NCBI GenBank assembly: GCA_965205915.1
Contig: OZ242191.1
Location: 124,001 to 188,000 of the forward strand
Direction of reading: 5' to 3'
Source: VXMO01 sp965205915
Lineage (GTDB): Bacteria > Chloroflexota > Dehalococcoidia > UBA6926
Length of the DNA: 64,000 nt
The position numbers were made by a program, and so were the translations under genes. The notes beneath the pieces are model-generated. The model was given only the letters and a program-made list of their open reading frames with translations, was not told the origin of the DNA and did not search any database. This document shows positions 8,633 to 16,692 of this stretch, piece by piece; position 1 is the stretch's first letter, and every line of letters begins with the position of its first letter.

Positions 8633-10315
8633 ATGGTTGACTACTTTGACGCGCCTTCCGACGACTTCCGACTAAGGGCGGAGGCGGCCCTCACACATCC
8701 GGCGACACTGCTGGCCCTCGCCGCCTTGCTAGTCAACGACCATTTGCTCAAGTCGATTTGGCCGGGCGCATGGGCGACAGGAAAGCTCAGCGACCTTGCC
8801 TGGTTGATCTTCGCGATGCCGCTGGCAGCATGGCTGCTTTCACTCATTGCTCGGGACGGGCGGCTGTCAAGAAGAGTCGCATTCATCTCCGCCTACTTGG
8901 GTCTGCCCCTCTTGTACGCGGCATTCAACACGTTCGGTTCGCTGCACGACTTCATCCTGACCGCCATCACGACGCCCTTTGGCCTGATCCCCGGATCGCC
9001 ACTGGACGCGACGGACTCAATCGTCATTCCTCCGGCAATGGCAATCGGGCTGTGGGTGTGGCGGGCGAACTCAGCAAAGAGCGCGCTGGCGCGGCGTAAG
9101 TGGGTGGCTGCCGTTGCCTCGATCGCGGTCGTCTCAAGCATAGCGACGTCTCCCGCGCCGGTCGAAAATGGCATCACCTACCTTGGCGTAGCCGACAATG
9201 GGACAATAGTTGCAGTAGCCGACTCCGAATACTGGTCCGAGCGATTCGAGAGCAGCGACGGCGGCATGACCTGGAATTTGGATGATTCAGCAGAAACCCG
9301 CTATTTTGGGGGCGGTGACAGAGTCCAGACCCCTCGCGGAATCTACGTGATTGACGGCCCGGACATTTTGAGAGCCGGGATGGACGGTATGGGCGAATTG
9401 GTCTACTCAGCCGCCTATTTACAACAATCACATAATGCATGGCTGCAACGCATTTCAACCGTCGGCTTGGGAGAGCGGGAACTCTCAGAACAGCCACTTG
9501 CAATTGCCTATGACCCAACGAGTGGGAACCTCGTGGTGGCTATGGGCATACAGGGGGTCTTGATCGGTACACCGGATGAACAGTGGATCCCGGTAGCGGT
9601 CGGGCCATTCCGCCCCACGGACTTCTCGCTGCTCAGCAAGGCTCGCTATTTGCTGGCCAGCCTGGAATTTTGGACCGCATCCTTCCTCCTGTCCCTCGCT
9701 ATGGTGGGGGTTGCCTTGATGATGGCGAACCGAACAATGGAGTCACTGAAGTCGCTGCCAGTTGAGTTGACCGTGGGGGCCGGATCTGTGACCACGTTTG
9801 TCGCCATGGTCTGGATATCCTTGGACGAGGTACAGAATCTCCTGGCTGGTTTAGCGTCACTTGGATTCGTGATCATGCTGGTTATCGCGGTTTACGCAAA
9901 GATTAGGCCCCCCGAAAGCGTATTTCGGCGATTAACCACTACCACTTTCGTTGGCTTAACGCTTGGGCTGTCAGTCGCCATCCTCCTTATTTTCCAGAAT
10001 TTCGATGAAGCAGGCTTATGGCTTCTGCTGGCCATCCCCGCTTTTATGTTGAACGTACCGATGTTTGCGCTGACTTGGGATCGATCCGCGTATCTCCGCA
10101 CTGCCATACCTTTCTTCCTACTCATGAATGTTCTCGTCTTCCTGCCCCACATGTTGTGGCTAAATGCTGCTGTCGAGAAGGTTGTCGCCAGCCTGCTGGC
10201 AGTTCTCCTAACCGCCATCGCCGCCGTCGCCATGGCCGTCTATCTCCGACCAAAGATCGCACTAATGAACCACCCACAGGAAAGCTCTCCGGTTGAACCT
10301 AAGCAAGGGTCATAG
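8633..10315 (+). CDS. Polytopic membrane protein with an extracytoplasmic propeller-like loop
   Basis: No family recognised. The ATG at 8633 (MVDYFDAPSDDF) is preferred because AGGA precedes it; an ATG at 8576 would add 19 residues without a ribosome site. The 560-residue protein has about four N-terminal membrane helices. A soluble segment of roughly 150 residues follows, with an Asp-box-like S-S-D-G-G-M-T-W motif and short repeated strands, suggesting a sialidase/BNR-type beta-propeller fragment. About eight further hydrophobic helices and a short polar tail complete it. It stands alone on the plus strand, so context gives no function. Confidence 0.7.
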   Translation: MVDYFDAPSDDFRLRAEAALTHPATLLALAALLVNDHLLKSIWPGAWATGKLSDLAWLIFAMPLAAWLLSLIARDGRLSRRVAFISAYLGLPLLYAAFNTFGSLHDFILTAITTPFGLIPGSPLDATDSIVIPPAMAIGLWVWRANSAKSALARRKWVAAVASIAVVSSIATSPAPVENGITYLGVADNGTIVAVADSEYWSERFESSDGGMTWNLDDSAETRYFGGGDRVQTPRGIYVIDGPDILRAGMDGMGELVYSAAYLQQSHNAWLQRISTVGLGERELSEQPLAIAYDPTSGNLVVAMGIQGVLIGTPDEQWIPVAVGPFRPTDFSLLSKARYLLASLEFWTASFLLSLAMVGVALMMANRTMESLKSLPVELTVGAGSVTTFVAMVWISLDEVQNLLAGLASLGFVIMLVIAVYAKIRPPESVFRRLTTTTFVGLTLGLSVAILLIFQNFDEAGLWLLLAIPAFMLNVPMFALTWDRSAYLRTAIPFFLLMNVLVFLPHMLWLNAAVEKVVASLLAVLLTAIAAVAMAVYLRPKIALMNHPQESSPVEPKQGS

Positions 10316-10768
10316 TTTCCCGCACGCTCGATAGGGATAAATGCTAAGCCTCGGTTTTCGATGCGTGGATAGGGTGAGTATCTGGCAGAGCAATAGCCTC
10401 ACGTGGACTGCGCCGCATTCGCGAGGGACGGAAAAGGCGGACGGTGCGCTACCGGGTCTGTTTCGCGTGGGGGGGGGGCTTTGGATTCCTCGCTGCGCTC
10501 GGAATGACAATTGGGCGTTGCGGCGGTTGGTTGCGCGGTGGAGGCTTTGGATTCCTCGCTGTGCTCGGAATGACAATTGGGGGGCGTTGCGGCGGTTGGT
10601 TGCGTAAAGGGGATTAAGATTCCCGCGAACGCGGGAATGACGGGTGGGGGCGCGGGAATGACGAGTGGGGGCGGAAAGGACGGGGGGGGGGAATGACGGG
10701 GGGGGGGCTTCTTTCTAGGCTCAGTGGGAAAGTGGGGGGGAGTAGGTGCTGGCAGGCCGCTCTGACGG
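10316..10768. repeat. Cluster of dispersed hairpin repeats
   Basis: A 450-nt gap without a credible gene. Two copies of a unit beginning GGCTTTGGATTCCTCGCT start at 10477 and 10543 (66-nt period) and differ by few bases; each contains ATTCC...GGAAT arms followed by GACAATTGGG. A second type is a perfect hairpin at 10619-10638, ATTCCCGCG-AA-CGCGGGAAT, followed by GACGGGTGGGGG and decayed GGAATGACG copies to about 10700. Related copies occur at 11184, 12288 and 13827. ORFs running through them encode low-complexity peptides and are artefacts. Confidence 0.8.
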
Positions 10769-11140
10769 CTAGTTGCCGTCAATCAGGCTCCGCATCTTCT
10801 CTACGAACCGGGTTACGTGTCCGAGATGGAAGTCGACGTCAATCTCTCCCATTTGACCTTCATAGAAGTTCTCATGCAGCTCACGAGCCATTGCGAAGGC
10901 GACCCAGAGGTCTTGGTCGCCCGTTTCGGCAACGACGCGGCGCACCACCTGGATTAGATTGGCATGGCGACGATGCTCCCACCCTCGCTCCTCTGCGACG
11001 GCCTTGATCACCTGCGCCGTGGCGCCCCACCCTTTCTCGCTCGTCTGGAGCAAATCGCCCCGCGCAAACTCCTCGGAGGCCTTCGACAGGTAATGATCGC
11101 AACGATCAACGTATGGGCGTGTTTCAACATTCATGGTCAT
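10769..11140 (-). CDS. PaREP1-like (HEPN-type helical) small protein
   Basis: A 123-residue all-helical protein from the ATG at 11140 (MTMNVETRPYVDR), which has GGGGG six bases upstream. The pattern YLSKASEEFARGDLLQTSEKGWGA...IKAVAEERGW, a central H..L...V, and ELHENFYEG matches PaREP1-type domains, which are HEPN-like. The family is common in archaea and Chloroflexi and its role is poorly defined; some relatives pair with nucleotidyltransferases. No such partner is adjacent. A longer in-frame ORF upstream is the shadow of the amidohydrolase and a repeat copy. Confidence 0.7.
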   Translation of the reverse strand: MTMNVETRPYVDRCDHYLSKASEEFARGDLLQTSEKGWGATAQVIKAVAEERGWEHRRHANLIQVVRRVVAETGDQDLWVAFAMARELHENFYEGQMGEIDVDFHLGHVTRFVEKMRSLIDGN

Positions 11141-11183
11141 ATTGTAACCCCCATAGCGGGAAGCGAGTCGGACGGATTCTTTA

Positions 11184-11210
11184 GATTCTTCGCTGCTCTC
11201 AGAATGACAT
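11184..11210. repeat. Diverged copy of the first hairpin repeat type
   Basis: The sequence GATTCTTCGCTGCTCTCAGA followed by ATGACA matches the units at 10477 and 10543 with several changes and lost pairing in the arms. It lies between the PaREP1-like gene and the amidohydrolase gene. Confidence 0.65.
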
Positions 11211-11293
11211 GAGGGAGCGAGTCTGCCCGCAACCGCTACAATGACGGCGGGGTCTTGTTGCGCCGTTTGGGGGAGAGATTGGAGTCGCTGCAG

Positions 11294-12277
11294 ATGCATA
11301 TCGATACGCACAATCATTTTGCCGTTCCCGAGTATATTGACCTGCTGCTGAACCGCAGAACGTTCCCATACATGGAACGGAGCGGGGACGATATCATCTT
11401 CCATGTTTCGGACATGGACACGTATACCCTGCCCGCCGGTATGTTCCGGCTTGAGGATCGGGTGAATGACATGGACGAGGCGGGCGTGGACATGCATGTG
11501 ATGAGCTGCATCGTCCCCGCAGGTGAGGTGGCGAACGATCCGGTGCTGAACGTTGAGCTTGCCGCCGCCGCAAATGAGGGCATCGCGCAGATTCAGAAGG
11601 CCAACCCGGAGCGGTTTGTCGGCATGGGAACGCTGCCGTTGCTGGACGCCGATGCATCGCTCAAGGAGCTGGATCGCGCAGTCAATGAGCTTGGGCTGCG
11701 GAGCATGATGCTGACGTCAAACGTGGCGGGCAAGCAGTTGCATGAGCCGGATCTTTGGCCGATCTATGAGCGGGCGGAGGAGTTGGGCGTCGTCTTGATG
11801 ATCCACCCAAGCTGGCCGGTGATGGCACAGCATCTGCAGGGCTGGACGATGGCCGTGAACATGGGGTTCCTGTTCGACTCGTCCGCCGCCATGATGCGCG
11901 TGATCCTGAGCGGCGTCATGGAGAAGTACCCGAACCTGCAATGGGCCCTGTGCCACCTGGGCAGCACCCTGCCCTTCCTGATGGGTCGGCTGAATCGCAG
12001 TGGCGGGCCGCGCGCCGGTCATTGGGGCGAGAACGATAAGGGCCCCTGGGAATATTTTAAGAAGGTCCACATCGACACCGTTTCACGGCTGAGGCCGGCG
12101 ATTATGTTCGCCCGCGAGTTGATGGGCAATGACATGATCATGTTCGGGACGGACTACCCGTACGCGACGATTCCGCCGATGAAAGCGGACGTGACGGAGC
12201 TTGATCTGCCGGAAGCTGACCGAGACGCAATTCTCGGAGGCAACGCGGCGCGGCTCTTTGGAATCGAGGGCGGATAG
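11294..12277 (+). CDS. Amidohydrolase-family protein (ACMSD-like decarboxylase/hydrolase)
   Basis: The 327-residue TIM-barrel protein starts at the ATG at 11294 (MHIDTHNHF), with GGAG nine bases upstream. The HxH metal pair is at once visible in DTHNHF. Further family ligands are MIHPSW (His), a later CHLG (His) and the C-terminal GTDYPY (Asp). This is the amidohydrolase-2 subgroup that contains aminocarboxymuconate-semialdehyde and related decarboxylases. The substrate cannot be named. A repeat block separates it from the asparaginase gene. Confidence 0.85.
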   Translation: MHIDTHNHFAVPEYIDLLLNRRTFPYMERSGDDIIFHVSDMDTYTLPAGMFRLEDRVNDMDEAGVDMHVMSCIVPAGEVANDPVLNVELAAAANEGIAQIQKANPERFVGMGTLPLLDADASLKELDRAVNELGLRSMMLTSNVAGKQLHEPDLWPIYERAEELGVVLMIHPSWPVMAQHLQGWTMAVNMGFLFDSSAAMMRVILSGVMEKYPNLQWALCHLGSTLPFLMGRLNRSGGPRAGHWGENDKGPWEYFKKVHIDTVSRLRPAIMFARELMGNDMIMFGTDYPYATIPPMKADVTELDLPEADRDAILGGNAARLFGIEGG

Positions 12278-12287
12278 CACGGAGATG

Positions 12288-12426
12288 GTTCCCGCCTGCG
12301 CGGGAATGACGGGTGAATGGGGAATGACGGGTGGAGGGGGAGTGACGGTGGAGGGGGAGTGACGGTGGAGGGGAATAAGGGTGAGTGGGGAATGACGGTG
12401 GAGGGAGAGTGACGGGTGGGAGGGAA
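12288..12426. repeat. Hairpin repeat followed by degenerate GGAATGACGG tandem units
   Basis: The hairpin TTCCCGC-CTGC-GCGGGAA is followed by about six short units of the form GG(A/G)(A/G)TGACGG(G)TGGAG up to the start codon of the asparaginase gene. The last unit provides GGGAGGGAA as its Shine-Dalgarno, so the repeat has become part of the gene's translation signal. Confidence 0.75.
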
Positions 12427-13767
12427 ATGACCGGTAAGCCGACAATAGCCATCGTTCCGACGGGCGGCACGATTCAGAACGGCCTCCCGTTCGTGACGTC
12501 GAGCAAGGCGGGCGGACCGCTCAATGTGCTGCGCGCTCAGCGATTGCACGAGCCGGTGACGGTGCGGATTCGACGCGAGGATCGGGATGGCAATCCCGTG
12601 GCTGATGGAGACGCATTCCAGGAGGTGACGCTGGCGCCTGAGGACGGCCTCTATCTCCTGCCCTACATGGAAGAGGGGCATGAGCCTGCCGCGACGTATT
12701 CCTCTTTCCACCTTGCCGCTGAGCGCGTCATCGAAGAAATCGACCGCTTTGGCGTGGACACAAACGGGCGCAACGGGCTGCTATCGGACGTGGCCGATCT
12801 GCGCGTTCACCGTGTCATCGATCCGGAAACCGGCGACGAACTACGGCGCGGCGGCGAGACGTTCACCATGCGGGAACTCGTGCTCATCGCCAACACCGTC
12901 AATGAGGCAATTGCGCTGTCGGATGTGGATGGCTGCATCGTCACGCACGGCACGTTCACGACGGAGGAGACGGCGGCATTCCTGCACTACACGTTGAACT
13001 CGCGCAAGCCGGTGGTCGTGGCGGCATCACAGCGTCGACACGGCAGCATCGGCAACGACGGCGACTGGAATCTGTGGGACGCCGTGCGCGTGGCGGCATC
13101 ACCGGAGGCTGCGGGCAAGGGCGTGATGGTCGTGCTGGATGAGCAGATTTTTCCGGCGCGCGATGTGGCAAAGACGAATCAGAGGCCGGGCGGGTTTGCG
13201 TCGCTCGGTGGCTCGGCATCCGCCATAGGCTCAATCGAGGGTGATCAGGTGTCGTTCTACTTTGCGCCGACGCGGTTGCATACGGCGGAATCACGGGTGA
13301 AGGGCGAGAGCCCCCTGCCCCTCTCCCTTCCACGGGTGGACATTGTGAAGACGTACGCGGGCGCGGACGATGCGCCGATACGTGCGTTGATTCAGCGCGC
13401 CGTTGCGGAGCGAGCGACGGAGGCTGACCATCCCGGGCACGGCATCGTCGTTGAGGGCTTTGCGTACAGCGGCGCGCCGCACGGATTGCAGCGGCCCGCA
13501 TTGGAGGAGGCGGTGCGTCGCCACGGTATCCCCGTTGTCCTGACGAGTCGGGGGCTGCGCGGTCGCATTCCAAAGGAGCCGACGCAGGACACGTACATCA
13601 CGGCGGATAATCTTTCCGCCATCAAGGCGCGGTTGCTGCTTATTTTGGCGATTCGGACGCTGGGGCCGTTGACGCCGTGTGCCGACGCGGACAGCCCGAC
13701 GCCGCAAGAGCGCGAGCGGCTGCTGGCCGAGATTGGGCGATACCAGGTGATATTTGACACGCATTAG
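12427..13767 (+). CDS. Asparaginase-family amidohydrolase, enlarged form
   Basis: The 446-residue protein starts at the ATG at 12427 (MTGKPTIAIVPTGGTIQNG), chosen because the family TGGTI motif comes immediately after. The second active-site stretch is seen in GCIVTHGTFTTEETA (normally TDT.E), and the C-terminal domain has GFAYSGAPHG and VVLTSRGLRGRI. It hydrolyses asparagine or a related amide in this family. Ordinary asparaginases are about 330 residues; the extra length lies in an N-terminal insertion (residues about 15-110) and in the middle domain, so the substrate may differ. The upstream in-frame ATG lies in repeat DNA. Confidence 0.82.
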   Translation: MTGKPTIAIVPTGGTIQNGLPFVTSSKAGGPLNVLRAQRLHEPVTVRIRREDRDGNPVADGDAFQEVTLAPEDGLYLLPYMEEGHEPAATYSSFHLAAERVIEEIDRFGVDTNGRNGLLSDVADLRVHRVIDPETGDELRRGGETFTMRELVLIANTVNEAIALSDVDGCIVTHGTFTTEETAAFLHYTLNSRKPVVVAASQRRHGSIGNDGDWNLWDAVRVAASPEAAGKGVMVVLDEQIFPARDVAKTNQRPGGFASLGGSASAIGSIEGDQVSFYFAPTRLHTAESRVKGESPLPLSLPRVDIVKTYAGADDAPIRALIQRAVAERATEADHPGHGIVVEGFAYSGAPHGLQRPALEEAVRRHGIPVVLTSRGLRGRIPKEPTQDTYITADNLSAIKARLLLILAIRTLGPLTPCADADSPTPQERERLLAEIGRYQVIFDTH

Positions 13768-13826
13768 CGGGAATCGAGCGAACAACACGCAGTCAGCGTA
13801 TTGGGCAGCCTGACGGACAGCGATGG

Positions 13827-13846
13827 ATTCCGGCCTTCGCCGGAAT
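13827..13846. repeat. Hairpin repeat copy upstream of phosphoglucose isomerase gene
   Basis: A perfect 8-bp stem, ATTCCGGC-CTTC-GCCGGAAT, followed by GACGGGGGG. The trailing G-run is the only Shine-Dalgarno before the ATG at 13859. An ATG at 13823 in the repeat would translate the hairpin and is not a likely start. Confidence 0.75.
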
Positions 13847-13858
13847 GACGGGGGGATA

Positions 13859-15490
13859 ATGGCGAACGAACGTGAGATTCCTGAGCGCATCGAGGCGCGG
13901 CTGCGGCAGTGGGAGGCGGACGGTTTTGTTCGCCGGATGCTGGAGCTTGATCCGACGCTGTGGGCGGCGCGCGGCACACCGGAGATTGAGGACAGGCTCG
14001 GCTGGCTTGATCTCCCTACCAGCATGGCCATCAAGGCTGACGACCTTATGCAGTTCGGGCGAGAGGTTGCGGCGGAGGGCGTTCAGGACGCGGTCGTGCT
14101 CGGTATGGGTGGTTCGAGCCTCGCGCCGGAGGTTTTTCAGACGACGTTCGGCAACGCGCCGGGCTTCCCGCGTCTCTCAGTGCTGGACAGCACGCACCCG
14201 GCCGCGGTGACGGCGCTGGCGGAGAAGTTGGACCTTGCACGAACGATTTTCGTCGTTTCCAGTAAATCCGGCACGACGACTGAAATGTTGTCGTTCCTCT
14301 ATTACTTTTGGCAGAGGCTGACGGAGTTGGGCATCGAGCCCGGCCCCCACTTTGTTGCCGTGACTGATCCTGGTACGCCGCTTGAAAGGCTGGCACAGGA
14401 GCGGGGATTCCGTCGCGTGTTCTCCTCGCCGGAGGATGTCGGTGGGCGTTACTCCGCGCTGTGCGAGTTTGGCCTTGTGCCCGCCGCGCTCATCGGTGTC
14501 GATCTACACAGACTCCTCGCGTTGACCAGGTCGGCCCATGACGCATCGGCCGAGGAATTGAGCCATGCGCTGCGTCTGGGGGCAACCATCGGCGAATGCG
14601 CTCTCGCAGGTCGTGACAAGCTGACATTCGTAACGTCTCCAAGCCTGAACAGTCTGCCGACATGGATCGAGCAGCTCATCGCGGAGAGCACCGGCAAGCT
14701 GGGATTCGGCATCGTACCGATCGATCGCGAGCCGGCGTGGGATTACGCCGATTACGGGCATGACAAGGTGATGGTCTACATCGGCCTGCGGACCGAGCGG
14801 GAACCCGATAAGCGCGAGTCCGTGCGAGACCTTGTCCCGGAGTGGGCGCATGTTTCTCAGATCATTGACGACCCTCATGAGATAAGCCGATTGATGATGC
14901 GTTGGGAGATTGCCACGGCGGCGGCGGGCGTGGTGCTCGGTATCAACCCGTTCGATCAGCCGGACGTGCAACTCGCCAAGGATCTCGCGCGAGTAGCGAT
15001 GGCGGGGGGCGGCTCAGGCGCGGATTCCGGGCGGGTTGTTTCGATTGACGATGCCGATGTGGAGACTGCGGCGTCAGAGTGGCTGGGGTCGGCGTCGTCC
15101 GGCGATTATGTTGGTGTTCACGCCTACCTTGCGCCTGGCAGCGGCGTGGATGACGCGGTTCGGCGGCTGCGAATCGCCGTCGGGAAACGAGCGGAAGTCG
15201 CGACGACCGCCGGGTACGGACCTCGATTTCTACATTCGACGGGTCAGCTTCACAAGGGCGGGGCTAACAACGGCCTGTTCCTGCAAATCGTCGACGACGC
15301 GACGGCGAATGACGTTGCCGTTCCTGAGACCGATTACACGTTCGGCCAACTCATCGCTGCGCAATCGGCAGGTGACGCGGGTGCGTTGGTTCAGCGCGGA
15401 CGGCGGCTGTTACGCGTCGATTTGGGCGCTGACGCGGGCGCCGGGCTTGAGCGGCTGGTTGCGCTGTTCGAGCGGCTGGCAGCCACATAG
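13859..15490 (+). CDS. pgi: Glucose-6-phosphate isomerase (type fused to transaldolase in relatives)
   Basis: A 543-residue sugar isomerase from MANEREIPERI. Family signatures are VVLGMGGSSLAPEVF, the SIS-domain phosphate loop VSSKSGTTTEM, and the C-terminal region with STGQLHKGG, where the catalytic His/Lys motif sits. It interconverts glucose-6-phosphate and fructose-6-phosphate. The sequence resembles the isomerase half of bifunctional transaldolase/isomerase enzymes, but no transaldolase domain is attached. The tRNA cluster follows. Confidence 0.88.
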   Translation: MANEREIPERIEARLRQWEADGFVRRMLELDPTLWAARGTPEIEDRLGWLDLPTSMAIKADDLMQFGREVAAEGVQDAVVLGMGGSSLAPEVFQTTFGNAPGFPRLSVLDSTHPAAVTALAEKLDLARTIFVVSSKSGTTTEMLSFLYYFWQRLTELGIEPGPHFVAVTDPGTPLERLAQERGFRRVFSSPEDVGGRYSALCEFGLVPAALIGVDLHRLLALTRSAHDASAEELSHALRLGATIGECALAGRDKLTFVTSPSLNSLPTWIEQLIAESTGKLGFGIVPIDREPAWDYADYGHDKVMVYIGLRTEREPDKRESVRDLVPEWAHVSQIIDDPHEISRLMMRWEIATAAAGVVLGINPFDQPDVQLAKDLARVAMAGGGSGADSGRVVSIDDADVETAASEWLGSASSGDYVGVHAYLAPGSGVDDAVRRLRIAVGKRAEVATTAGYGPRFLHSTGQLHKGGANNGLFLQIVDDATANDVAVPETDYTFGQLIAAQSAGDAGALVQRGRRLLRVDLGADAGAGLERLVALFERLAAT

Positions 15491-15602
15491 CCCTGTGCCC
15501 CATTTCGTGGTTACAGCGCCCTGCCCGACAACCCCACTTCGCGGCGTACCGTGCCATAATGGATAGCACACGGTGAACCGTCGGGTGAGTGGTGAAATCC
15601 GC

Positions 15603-15689
15603 GCCGAGGTGGCGGAACGGCAGACGCGCTGCGTTCAGGGCGCAGTGCCCCTAGCGGGCGTGAGAGTTCAAATCTCTCCCTCGGCACCA
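15603..15689 (+). tRNA. tRNA-Leu (anticodon CAG)
   Basis: The acceptor stem GCCGAGG/CCTCGGC is perfect; discriminator A and an encoded CCA follow. The anticodon arm CTGCG-TTCAGGG-CGCAG gives CAG. The long variable arm (TGCCCCTAGCGGGCG) and length of 87 nt are typical of a class II tRNA. Confidence 0.96.
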
Positions 15690-15735
15690 CAACCGGCCTG
15701 ACGCGCCGTTGGCCGGAGACGGTCAAGAGTGACAA

Positions 15736-15813
15736 GCGCTTGTAGCTCAGTCTGGATAGAGCGCAGCCCTGCGGAGGCTGAGGCCGTGGGTTCGAGTCCC
15801 GCCAAGCGCGCCA
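15736..15813 (+). tRNA. tRNA-Arg (anticodon GCG)
   Basis: Acceptor GCGCTTG pairs with CAAGCGC, followed by G and CCA. The D arm is GCTC/GAGC, and the anticodon arm CAGCC-CTGCGGA-GGCTG places GCG at 34-36, reading CGC/CGU arginine codons. The T arm GTGGG-TTCGAGT-CCCGC is normal. Most bacteria use ACG (deaminated to ICG) for these codons, so a G34 form is notable. Confidence 0.9.
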
Positions 15814-15831
15814 CAATTCCCGCCGATGTGA

Positions 15832-15908
15832 GGGCGGCTAGCTCAGCCGGTTAGAGCGTCTGCTTTACACGCAGAAGGCCGGGGGTTCGAGCCCCTCGCC
15901 GCCCACCA
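15832..15908 (+). tRNA. tRNA-Val (anticodon TAC)
   Basis: Acceptor GGGCGGC pairs with GCCGCCC, then A and CCA. The anticodon arm TCTGC-TTTACAC-GCAGA gives TAC, and the T arm GGGGG-TTCGAGC-CCCTC is well formed. It is the last chromosomal-type gene before the defence and conjugation region, so its 3' end is a plausible integration site. No second copy of that 3' end was found in the window. Confidence 0.95.
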
Positions 15909-16101
15909 AACTGGTCAAAATCGAGAACCTTCATGCTGACGGTGCGGCTGGAGGTGTGAGAGCACACGAGTTCATGGCTTGTTCCCGCCTTTGTTGACCA
16001 CCAGCGCAGTTTTCGCTTCAGTGGACCTCAGAACAAAGATCGTGTCTGAGAAGAGGGAGCGGACTTAGACACAAGGGCCGCCCAGCATCCATCGTCCCGG
16101 C

Positions 16102-16686
16102 TCACGCTGTCCTCTTAAGCCTGAGCTCACCCACAGTTCCCCTACCTCTACCGGTGTAATAGCCGCCCTCCAAAATGTTGTCCTTGACCTGTAGAGTGCA
16201 GGTGCCTCGATGTATCTCCATCGCTCGTGCTGCTCTGTTGTTTGGTTCACTGAGGTACGTGTACGTAACCTCGGGGCGGTCTGTGTCCCTTGTCCGAAAG
16301 CTCGCCATTGTGCTGCGCGAATTGGACTCGTCGGCTTCTAGGATTATGAGAATCGTCGACCACCGCTGAAGTATGTTGACTGAAATGTTCGCCCTTGTGC
16401 CTTCCGAGCCATGGGATGAATCGACTTCGCCGGTCCATCGTCCGTTGAGGTCTGGCACGGACAGCAGACCGAGCTTGTGTAATGGTCCCCATCGCCAAAT
16501 GTAGCGGTCGAAGAGCCAATATAAGAGTGAGTAGCAGCCCGCCACAGAAGGAGCACTCAGCCACCAGGGTGGATTGATGCTGGCAGCATTCAGCCCAACA
16601 TCCAAGAGCCAGGCCAAGGCGATGCTCAGCATTGCGATGCCTGCATATATTCGCCCTCGTCCCACAAGATCATATGAATGCATCAC
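16102..16686 (-). CDS. cap15: Cap15-like membrane CBASS effector
   Basis: The 194-residue protein has two hydrophobic helices (about residues 12-34 and 42-63) and then a beta-rich domain that opens with PDLNGRWTGEVDSS and ends with strands GGYYTGRGRGTVGELRLK. This is the layout of Cap15, a CBASS effector with membrane helices and a nucleotide-sensing beta-barrel that damages the inner membrane when a cyclic nucleotide binds. The gene starts 6 nt after the CD-NTase stop on the same strand, and the pairing strengthens the call. The domain match is by eye. Confidence 0.8.
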   Translation of the reverse strand: MMHSYDLVGRGRIYAGIAMLSIALAWLLDVGLNAASINPPWWLSAPSVAGCYSLLYWLFDRYIWRWGPLHKLGLLSVPDLNGRWTGEVDSSHGSEGTRANISVNILQRWSTILIILEADESNSRSTMASFRTRDTDRPEVTYTYLSEPNNRAARAMEIHRGTCTLQVKDNILEGGYYTGRGRGTVGELRLKRTA

Positions 16687-16692
16687 GCGTAC

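Noticed and set aside
10310..10782. Proline/serine-rich reading frames through the repeat cluster
   Set aside because: They are translations of dispersed hairpin repeats (peptides such as RAQRGIQS), with no ribosome site and copies on both strands.
11141..11497. N-terminal extension of the PaREP1-like gene
   Set aside because: It is antisense to the amidohydrolase gene and crosses a repeat copy; the ATG at 11140 has its own ribosome site.
15511..15816. Minus-strand frame across the tRNA genes
   Set aside because: It runs antisense through two tRNAs, a frequent false gene call.
15832..15908. attL/attR pair at the tRNA-Val 3' end
   Set aside because: No second copy of the tRNA 3' end and no integrase gene were found in the window, so element borders cannot be claimed.
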